From: an uncultured Massilia sp.
Lineage (GTDB): Bacteria > Pseudomonadota > Gammaproteobacteria > Burkholderiales > Burkholderiaceae
Length of the DNA stretch: 5,060 nt
Direction of reading: 5' to 3'
Assembly: GCA_946886065.1 (NCBI GenBank)
Contig: CAMPHU010000305.1
Location: 1-5,060, forward strand
The first letter of the stretch is position 1. Each line of letters begins with the position of its first letter. The translations under genes were made by a program, and so were the position numbers. The notes under the pieces were generated by a model. That model was not told where the DNA came from, did not search any database, and saw only the letters and a program-made list of their open reading frames with translations. Below are positions 1-4,169 of this stretch, in pieces.

Positions 1-318
1 GGTTGCGGTCGCTTTCTTCGCTACCGGCTTGGCTGCTGCTTTGGTCGCGGTTTTCTTTGCGGCCGGCTTTGCTGCTGCCTTGGTGGCGGTCGACTTGGCT
101 GCGGTCTTGGTCGCAGCAGCTTTCTTCGCTGCCGGCTTGGCCGCTGCCTTGACTGCCGGTTTAGCGGCTGCCTTGGTGGCGGTGGCCTTGGCTGCCGGCT
201 TGGCGGCTGCCTTCTTGGCGACTGGTTTCACTGCGGCGGTTTTCGCGCTTGCCTTCGTCGACGACGAAGGCGCGCTCTTTGCTGCTGCCTTTGCTGCTGG
301 TTTCTTAGCGGTTGCCAT
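1..318 (-). CDS. Histone H1-like Lys/Ala/Pro-rich DNA-binding protein (partial, C-terminus beyond left edge)
   Basis: Read on the minus strand from ATG at 318-316, the frame stays open to base 1, giving 106 residues with no stop. The protein begins MATAKKPAAKAAAKSAPSSS. It holds about 47 Ala and 27 Lys, with no acidic or aromatic residue. A 13-residue unit of the form TATKAAAKPAAKK occurs in tandem at residues 77-89 and 90-102 and starts again at 103; a related copy lies near 46-66. Such tails are typical of bacterial histone H1-like proteins (BpH1, HctB and AlgP styles), which bind DNA through lysine charge and help compact the nucleoid. The start is well supported: AAGGAG at 331-326 sits 7 nt before the ATG. 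I see only the low-complexity part, so a folded domain further on (as in AlgP-like proteins) cannot be excluded. The basic disordered character is certain; the role is inferred from family resemblance. Confidence 0.85.
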   Translation of the reverse strand, partial: MATAKKPAAKAAAKSAPSSSTKASAKTAAVKPVAKKAAAKPAAKATATKAAAKPAVKAAAKPAAKKAAATKTAAKSTATKAAAKPAAKKTATKAAAKPVAKKATAT

Positions 319-325
319 TTTTTTT

Positions 326-331
326 CTCCTT
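326..331 (-). promoter_or_regulatory. Ribosome binding site of the histone-like gene
   Basis: AAGGAG on the minus strand lies 7 nt before the ATG, separated by an unbroken A tract. A small perfect hairpin (TCATC, loop GCA, GATGA on the minus strand; 331-343) ends on the first base of this site. An AT-rich TATATT at 349-344 is the nearest -10-like string, but no matching -35 is visible, so the promoter remains uncertain. Confidence 0.7.
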
Positions 332-444
332 CATCTGCGATGAAATATACGCTCAAGGTTGAAACCCGCCCGGCCATTTGCATGTCCCGGCGAATTATTC
401 ATCGGCCCAAACCGAACACGATTTACGCCAATGAATCCGGCACC

Positions 445-486
445 GGCTGAACTGCTGCAACTCCTCACCATTGCAGCGCTTCAGCC
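445..486. repeat. Long imperfect inverted repeat (hairpin 1)
   Basis: GGCTGAA at 445-451 pairs with TTCAGCC at 480-486, and CTGCAA at 455-460 pairs with TTGCAG at 471-476, around a 10-nt loop. Between the arms, 452-454 face 477-479 with one C/C mismatch, one T/G and one G/C pair. As plus-strand RNA this gives about 15 pairs including one G-U wobble. On the minus strand the wobble becomes an A/C mismatch, so the plus-strand transcript folds slightly better. No T tract follows, so it is not an intrinsic terminator by itself. Confidence 0.65.
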
Positions 487-538
487 AACGTCGACAGGTC
501 ACCGTCCATTTGCGTTTCACATCGCTACCCTTGCGGGC

Positions 539-599
539 GCGAAAAGAAAAAGCCGCCTTGCCTGAACTAAGGTCAGGCAGTGCGGCTTGTTCTTTTCGC
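539..599. terminator. Strong, probably bidirectional Rho-independent terminator (hairpin 2)
   Basis: The stem is GCGAAAAGAA (539-548) with TTCTTTTCGC (590-599), then AAGCCGC (550-556) with GCGGCTT (582-588), then TTGCCTGA (558-565) with TCAGGCAG (573-580). The loop is ACTAAGG (566-572). This makes 25 pairs with two single mismatches (549/589 and 557/581). On the minus strand the GC core runs into GGCTTTTTCTTTTC, a good intrinsic terminator tail; on the plus strand it runs into a weaker TTGTTCTTTTC. The minus-strand function fits lysR transcription coming from the right, although the stop codon is more than 200 bp away. Confidence 0.7.
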
Positions 600-764
600 T
601 TCGCTTACGTGCATACCGAGTGGATCAGCGTCCTATTATTGATCGATTGTTTGACCGGATGCCCGCGACAATAACACATGTTCTCGTTTTGACAAATTCA
701 ATCACGTAAAGTACACGCAAACTTTGTGTGTTCGCAACCGAAAGGCCGCAAAAAAAGTCCGCGA

Positions 765-796
765 TTCGCATCGATGCGAGACCACATCGACGCGAA
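765..796 (-). terminator. Possible terminator hairpin just past the lysR stop
   Basis: On the minus strand TTCGCGTCGATG (796-785) pairs with CATCGATGCGAA (776-765) around an 8-nt loop, giving 12 pairs with one G-U. On the plus strand that wobble is an A/C mismatch, so the minus-strand RNA, the lysR direction, is favoured. A run of seven T (minus strand, 756-750) follows after 8 nt, which is further than in a standard intrinsic terminator. The stem lies 11 nt past the lysR stop codon. Function is therefore plausible but not secure. The right arm overlaps a perfect 14-bp palindrome, TCGCATCGATGCGA (766-779). Confidence 0.4.
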
Positions 797-807
797 AAAA
801 ATCGCGA

Positions 808-1704
808 TCACATCGATTCGCTTTTCAAACGCTCCACGAACCAGCGGCCCGCAGGTCCCGGCGGCTGGTCCTTCAAGTAAATCGCGTGCATCGAGAAGCC
901 CGCGCCGAGCAGTGGATGGACCTCGAGTTCAAGCCGCACCAGCGCGCCGCTCGCGAGATCGTCCTCGACCATGTGCAGCGGCATCGATCCCCATCCCATG
1001 CCGGCCCGCAGGAAGGCATGCTTGGCGCCGAGATCCGCGAGCCGCCACACCTGGGGCGACAGCACGCCGTAGTTGCGGCCCTCGGTCAATGCCGAGCGGT
1101 CGGTGAGCACGAGCTGCACGTGCCTGGCCGCCTCGGCGCGCAGCACCTTGCCGCGAATCGCCGCGAGCGGATGACCGGGCGCCGCGACCACGACCGAGGG
1201 CACCGCGAGCAGGTAGTCGGATGCGCACTCGGTCGGCACCTCGGGCAGCGAACCGATCACCGCGATGCGGCAGCGGCCGTCGAGCAGCGGCTGCACCACC
1301 GCGCCGAGCGCTTCGACATACAAGCGCAGCGGCGTGGTGGGAAAGCGGTGGTGGAAATCCTTCACGGCGGCGGTGAGCGTCCCGATGGGGAACATCACGT
1401 CGACCGCCACCGCGAGCTCGGCTTCGAGTCCCTGCGCGAGCGTGCGTGCCCTGGCCTTGAACGCGTCCATGCCGTTGGCCGCGCGGCGCGCTTCTTCGAG
1501 CAAGGCGCGGCCCGCCTCGGTCAGTTGCGGATAGCGGCCGGTGCGGTCGAACAGCGCGAAGCCGACCTGGAGTTCGAGATTGGCGAGCGTGTGGCTCACC
1601 ACCGACTGCGCGCGGCGCAGCTTGCGGCCCGCGGCGGAGAAGCTGCCTTCGTCGGCTGCGGCGATAAATGTGCGCAGCTGGTCCATGGACATCCCGTCGA
1701 GCAT
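808..1704 (-). CDS. LysR-type transcriptional regulator, divergent from doxX
   Basis: The product has 298 residues, the normal size for this family. Residues 8-65 form the N-terminal winged helix-turn-helix, recognisable as DQLRTFIAAADEGSFSAAGR, then RAQSVVSHTLANLE, then FDRTGRYPQLTEAG. A linker helix follows, and from about residue 94 the two-lobed periplasmic-binding-like domain that senses a small effector. The C-terminus keeps the PPGPAGRWFVERLK stretch. The start is ATG at 1704-1702, since GGAGA at 1715-1711 lies 6 nt upstream; in-frame ATGs at residues 5 and 7 have no better site. The gene is divergent from the doxX-like gene across 140 bp. LysR regulators usually control the divergent neighbour and repress themselves, and the promoter layout here fits that. 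The effector cannot be named. Family assignment is certain; target assignment is inference. Confidence 0.94.
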   Translation of the reverse strand: MLDGMSMDQLRTFIAAADEGSFSAAGRKLRRAQSVVSHTLANLELQVGFALFDRTGRYPQLTEAGRALLEEARRAANGMDAFKARARTLAQGLEAELAVAVDVMFPIGTLTAAVKDFHHRFPTTPLRLYVEALGAVVQPLLDGRCRIAVIGSLPEVPTECASDYLLAVPSVVVAAPGHPLAAIRGKVLRAEAARHVQLVLTDRSALTEGRNYGVLSPQVWRLADLGAKHAFLRAGMGWGSMPLHMVEDDLASGALVRLELEVHPLLGAGFSMHAIYLKDQPPGPAGRWFVERLKSESM

Positions 1705-1716
1705 CTATCGTCTCCA

Positions 1717-1733
1717 TCGATACAAGTCATCGA
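1717..1733. promoter_or_regulatory. Candidate LysR operator (perfect dyad)
   Basis: TCGAT (1717-1721) and ATCGA (1729-1733) form a perfect inverted repeat around a 7-bp spacer. It abuts the lysR -10 element and covers the expected lysR start point, so binding would repress lysR. It is centred about 55 bp before the putative doxX start point, close to where LysR proteins bind to activate. It does not fit the T-N11-A consensus exactly, so this is a candidate only. Confidence 0.4.
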
Positions 1734-1739
1734 ATTATA
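1734..1739 (-). promoter_or_regulatory. -10 element of the lysR promoter
   Basis: The minus strand carries a perfect TATAAT at 1739-1734. No good -35 hexamer is seen 16-18 bp upstream (1756-1763 is A/G-rich when read on the minus strand), nor is there an extended TG motif. Transcription would start near 1727, leaving a leader of about 23 nt that carries the GGAGA site. Such an incomplete promoter is common for weakly expressed, self-controlled regulators. Confidence 0.5.
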
Positions 1740-1744
1740 TAGGC

Positions 1745-1773
1745 TTCCTGGATCGCTTTCTTCTGCCTAAGAT
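1745..1773 (+). promoter_or_regulatory. Putative doxX promoter
   Basis: TTCCTG (1745-1750) and TAAGAT (1768-1773) are separated by 17 bp. The -10 matches four of six consensus bases and the -35 only two, as is usual for promoters that need an activator. Transcription would begin near 1780, giving a leader of about 65 nt. Confidence 0.35.
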
Positions 1774-1782
1774 GGGATCCAT

Positions 1783-1819
1783 GCACTCCACGAACGAGTG
1801 CTCGAATCAGCGAACACTC
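1783..1819. repeat. GAGTG/CACTC dyads in the doxX leader
   Basis: GCACTC (1783-1788) and GAGTGC (1796-1801) form a 6-bp inverted repeat with a 7-bp spacer, the same spacing as the dyad at 1717-1733. The same GAGTG can instead pair with CACTC at 1815-1819, supported by TCG/CGA inside. CACTC-N-ACGA occurs twice, at 1784-1793 and 1815-1824, 31 bp apart or about three helical turns. It may be a protein-binding site or alternative RNA folds in the leader. Confidence 0.4.
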
Positions 1820-1844
1820 AACGACAGACACGAAAGGAAAGACC

Positions 1845-2276
1845 ATGAACACCACCCTGAACAACAGCGCAAACCAGTCCGCCATCCCGGCCATCGGCCG
1901 CATCCTGATGGCTGCGATCTTCCTCGTCAGCGGCGTCGGCAAGGCGCTGGCGCCGGCCGCGACCATCGGCTACATCCAGTCGGTGGGCCTGCCCTTCGCC
2001 ACGCTCGGCCTGGTGGCGGCGGTGGCCATCGAAGTGGGCGGCGGCCTGATGCTGGCGCTCGGCATCAGGACGCGCCTGGTGGCCGCGCTGCTGGCGGCGT
2101 TCTCGGTGGTGACGGCCTTTGTGTTCCACAACGCGGTGGGTGACCAGAACCAGCTGATCCACCTGATGAAGAACATCGCGATGGCGGGCGGCCTGCTGCA
2201 GGTGGTGGCGTTCGGTGCGGGGGCGTACAGCTTCGATGCGGCGAGCAGCCGTAAAGGTACGACTCAGCTTGCCTGA
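1845..2276 (+). CDS. DoxX-family inner-membrane protein
   Basis: The product has 143 residues, the usual size for the DoxX family. After a polar N-terminus it carries the family's first helix with GRILMAAIFLVSGVGK at residues 18-33. Three more hydrophobic helices follow at about 52-73, 78-96 and 110-130, so four membrane spans are expected. A glutamate (E63) sits inside the second helix. Between helices 3 and 4 is the polar stretch DQNQLIHLMKN, typical of the family. The start is ATG at 1845, with AAAGGA (1833-1838) 6 nt upstream. DoxX proteins are often tied to redox or oxidative-stress functions, but most have no proven activity and I would not name a substrate. The gene stands alone on this strand and is divergent from a LysR gene, which is probably its regulator. 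It faces the glycosyltransferase gene head-on, 118 bp away. Confidence 0.93.
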   Translation: MNTTLNNSANQSAIPAIGRILMAAIFLVSGVGKALAPAATIGYIQSVGLPFATLGLVAAVAIEVGGGLMLALGIRTRLVAALLAAFSVVTAFVFHNAVGDQNQLIHLMKNIAMAGGLLQVVAFGAGAYSFDAASSRKGTTQLA

Positions 2277-2295
2277 GCCCCGGCATACGCCCGTC

Positions 2296-2357
2296 GTTCC
2301 GGAAGGCCGGAACCCAAGTGTAGCGGCACACTGCTCATGCAAACTTGGGGCCCGGCC
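2296..2357. repeat. Overlapping inverted repeats between convergent genes
   Basis: A long dyad pairs GGCCGG (2305-2310) with CCGGCC (2352-2357) and CCCAAGT (2313-2319) with ACTTGGG (2343-2349), separated by a 2x2 internal loop. The 23-nt loop can hold a further 5-bp stem. A competing short hairpin, GTTCCGG (2296-2302) with CCGGAAC (2307-2313) around AAGG, uses the same left arm. It lies between the doxX stop and the glycosyltransferase stop, where a shared terminator would be expected. However, no T tract follows on either strand, so it is not a standard intrinsic terminator. Confidence 0.55.
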
Positions 2358-2394
2358 GAGGGGGACGCCGAGTCCTGGGGTGACGGATTTTCGG

Positions 2395-4044
2395 CTAACC
2401 CTCCGTAATCCGCAGCATGTCCATCTTGCACAGCCACGCCAGGCCGCGCAGCAAGGTAGGACGATCCCAGCGCCCCAGCGTATCGATCAGCTCCTCGACC
2501 TGCATCGGCCGCGGCCCGATGGCGCCGAAGATCAGCCCGAACTCTTCCAGGGTCGGCAGCGACGATGCCGCGTAGCGGTTGACCGCCAGCTCGCGGTAGG
2601 CGCGCACCAGCGCCAGCGAGGCGTCCGGCTTCAGCTCCACCAGCGAGGCCGCCGTCAGCAGCCGGGTCGGATAACTGGCGAACAGGCGGAACGGGTCCGG
2701 CCGGTCCGGCGCATGGTCCGGCAGCGGCGGCGTGAGCACGGGATCGGCGCGGCGGCGCTCCGCCAGCTCGTCGAACAGCTCGCAGTAGCGCAGCAAGATC
2801 GCGCTCCAGTCGAACTCCTGCCTGGCACGCGCTCGCCCGCTCTCGCCCATCCGCCGCCGCAGCCCCTCGTCGCGGATCAGGTTGCCGTAGGCCTGGGCCA
2901 GGCCGGCGCCGTCCACCGCCACCGCCTGGCTGGTGTGGCCGCAATACATGTCGAAGCTGTCCACCCCGTCGTCGTAGCGCATCGCCAGGTCGCCGCCCGC
3001 GCCGGGGCCGGGCATGATGGTCGGGATGCGGTAGCCGTCGACGCCGTCGCGCACCGTGTCGCGGTAGCCGTTCCAGTCCGACACCACGCACGGCAGCCCC
3101 GCCGCCATGGCCTCGGCCGGCGTCAGGCCGAAGGTTTCCTGGATGTTGTCCGAGAGCGAGGTGAAAATGTCGGCGGCGGCCCAGGCGTCGCGCTTGCGCT
3201 CCGCGATCCGCCCGTCCAGCTCCACCAGCCGGATCGAGGGACAGAGCAGCGCGGCCGCCTCGCGGAAGGCCGCCCGGATCGTTTCGCTGGCGAACCAGCC
3301 GCACAGGATCAGGTGCACCTTCTTCCCGCCCTTGTCGGCGCGCTCCAGCGCCGACAACATCTGCTGCGGATGGGACTTGGCGTGCAGCGACAGCCGGCCC
3401 AGGAACAGCACCGCCACCTCGTCCGGCCCGATGCCGAGGCGCGCACGCGCTTCCAGACGCTGCGCCTCGTCGGCCTGCAGCTCGGCGCAATGCACGCCCA
3501 GGGGAACCAGGGGCAGCTGCGGCAGCTCGAAACGGGTCGCGCCCAGGCGCGCCCCCAGATAAGCGGCCTGCTCCTCGATCAGCACGCGCACGCTGTCGCG
3601 CACCACGCGCGAAGTACACACGATGGCGTCCCAGGCGCGCACCGGCGCAACCAGCAGGTCGGCCACCATGCTCATCATCTCGTGGCTGGCGGTGGTGTGG
3701 GCCACGCCGCACAGGCTGTACTGGCGCTCGCCGGCCTGCAGGCGCCGCCAGGCCAGGCGCTCGATGCCGGGGCCGGGATGGTAGAGGCAGCCGAAATGCG
3801 CCAGCTCCTCGGGCGCGGAAGGCGCGATCCAGCGCGTGATGCCGCGGTAGCCGTCCGCGCGCAGCGCCGCGTCGAAGGCGTCCGCGTAGTGGCGCCCGGC
3901 GGCGAAGCAGCCGACTTCCGCCAGGCTGCCGGCCTGCGCGACCGCGCGCAGCAGCCCGACGCCGGCCGCCTGCCGGCCCATCAGCTTTTGCCCGGCGACG
4001 GAAAACGCCTCGGGCAGGTAATGCAATGCAAAGCGGTCGGTCAT
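2395..4044 (-). CDS. GT4-type (GT-B fold) glycosyltransferase with C-terminal extension
   Basis: The product has 549 residues. The N-terminal half (about 1-190) should be the acceptor-side domain; it holds HPGPGIE (89-95), CGVAHTTASHE (112-122) and VCTSR (142-146). Residues about 205-415 form the donor-binding Glycos_transf_1 domain: VLFLGRLSLHAKSHP (212-226), HLILCGW, then TSLSDNIQETFGLTPAEAM with the E-x7-E pair at E303 and E311. This pair marks retaining GT4 enzymes, which use nucleotide-sugar donors. The segment 341-378 (PTIMPGPGAGGDLAM onward) is longer than in short GT4 enzymes. After about residue 440 comes a Pro-rich linker and a helical tail to 549, absent from typical 350-400 residue members. 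No signal peptide or membrane span is seen, so a cytoplasmic enzyme is expected. The start is ATG at 4044-4042 with GGAGA 4 nt upstream. Acceptor and sugar are unknown; the single-gene context gives no pathway. Confidence 0.93.
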   Translation of the reverse strand: MTDRFALHYLPEAFSVAGQKLMGRQAAGVGLLRAVAQAGSLAEVGCFAAGRHYADAFDAALRADGYRGITRWIAPSAPEELAHFGCLYHPGPGIERLAWRRLQAGERQYSLCGVAHTTASHEMMSMVADLLVAPVRAWDAIVCTSRVVRDSVRVLIEEQAAYLGARLGATRFELPQLPLVPLGVHCAELQADEAQRLEARARLGIGPDEVAVLFLGRLSLHAKSHPQQMLSALERADKGGKKVHLILCGWFASETIRAAFREAAALLCPSIRLVELDGRIAERKRDAWAAADIFTSLSDNIQETFGLTPAEAMAAGLPCVVSDWNGYRDTVRDGVDGYRIPTIMPGPGAGGDLAMRYDDGVDSFDMYCGHTSQAVAVDGAGLAQAYGNLIRDEGLRRRMGESGRARARQEFDWSAILLRYCELFDELAERRRADPVLTPPLPDHAPDRPDPFRLFASYPTRLLTAASLVELKPDASLALVRAYRELAVNRYAASSLPTLEEFGLIFGAIGPRPMQVEELIDTLGRWDRPTLLRGLAWLCKMDMLRITEG

Positions 4045-4048
4045 GCGG

Positions 4049-4071
4049 TCTCCAGGCCGGCGGTCCTGGAG
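4049..4071 (-). promoter_or_regulatory. Shine-Dalgarno of the glycosyltransferase inside a hairpin
   Basis: On the minus strand CTCCAGG (4071-4065) pairs perfectly with CCTGGAG (4056-4050) around an 8-nt GC-rich loop. The GGAG(A) Shine-Dalgarno sequence at 4053-4049 forms the end of the second arm, only 4 nt before the ATG. In a transcript that includes the whole stem, the ribosome binding site would be paired. Confidence 0.55.
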
Positions 4072-4073
4072 GG

Positions 4074-4079
4074 ATCATA
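4074..4079 (-). promoter_or_regulatory. Possible -10 element for the glycosyltransferase gene
   Basis: TATGAT on the minus strand (4079-4074) matches five of six -10 bases. No -35-like hexamer lies 16-18 bp upstream. A transcript from here would start near 4067, inside the first arm of the leader hairpin, and so would have a shortened stem. Confidence 0.25.
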
Positions 4080-4105
4080 ACGTTGCCGCTGTCCGGGTGG
4101 CGCGA

Positions 4106-4140
4106 GCATGGCGCCCGGCGCGCCGGCGCGCTGGCCATGC
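4106..4140. repeat. GC-rich inverted repeat downstream of the dehydrogenase gene
   Basis: GCATGGC (4106-4112) and GCCATGC (4134-4140) are perfect 7-bp arms. Between them lies a perfect 12-bp palindrome, CCGGCGCGCCGG (4115-4126), slightly off centre. The structure begins 29 nt after the dehydrogenase stop codon and could stall or end transcription on the minus strand. There is no T tract after it, so an intrinsic terminator is not supported. Confidence 0.45.
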
Positions 4141-4169
4141 AGCAATAGTTTGTCCCCGGAGCGTGGCTC

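Larger units (their letters stand above)
319..807. other. Long non-coding, structured intergenic region
   Basis: This stretch of about 490 bp separates the start of the histone-like gene from the end of lysR. It is visibly less GC-rich than its flanks and has no ORF with a credible start and ribosome binding site on either strand. It holds three sizeable inverted repeats (445-486, 539-599, 765-796), listed separately, and A/T tracts at 750-756 and 795-801. No tRNA cloverleaf was recognised. The region could be a plain 5' leader plus 3' end, or could encode a small RNA; the sequence alone does not decide. Confidence 0.6.

Noticed and set aside
29..343. Plus-strand ORF of 104 codons, very hydrophobic (Ala/Leu/Val/Phe)
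   Set aside because: It is the antisense mirror of the Lys/Ala-rich histone-like gene: Lys codons read backwards give Leu/Phe and Ala codons give Gly/Ala/Ser. It has no ribosome binding site, whereas the minus-strand start has a clear AAGGAG.
359..565. Plus-strand ORF of 68 codons (TTG start; internal ATG at 431)
   Set aside because: No ribosome binding site precedes either start, the product resembles nothing I recognise, and the frame runs through hairpin 1 and ends inside the terminator hairpin.
689..722. Plus-strand TTGACA (689-694) as a promoter for a transcript antisense to lysR
   Set aside because: The -35 is perfect, but 17 bp downstream only TACACG is found, a poor -10, and no gene or terminator in a sensible position follows. 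Probably chance in a locally AT-rich stretch.
724..1770. Plus-strand ORF of 348 codons opposite lysR
   Set aside because: Its product is Arg/His/Glu-rich with no family features, while the opposite strand encodes an intact, full-length LysR regulator. It is a GC-rich antisense shadow.
1727..1966. Minus-strand ORF of 79 codons across the lysR-doxX promoter region
   Set aside because: It overlaps the doxX start and the divergent promoter region and has no recognisable features.
2215..4080. Plus-strand ORF of 621 codons opposite the glycosyltransferase
   Set aside because: It is rich in Arg/Gln/His/Ala without domains, overlaps the end of doxX, and is antisense to an intact enzyme with recognisable catalytic motifs.
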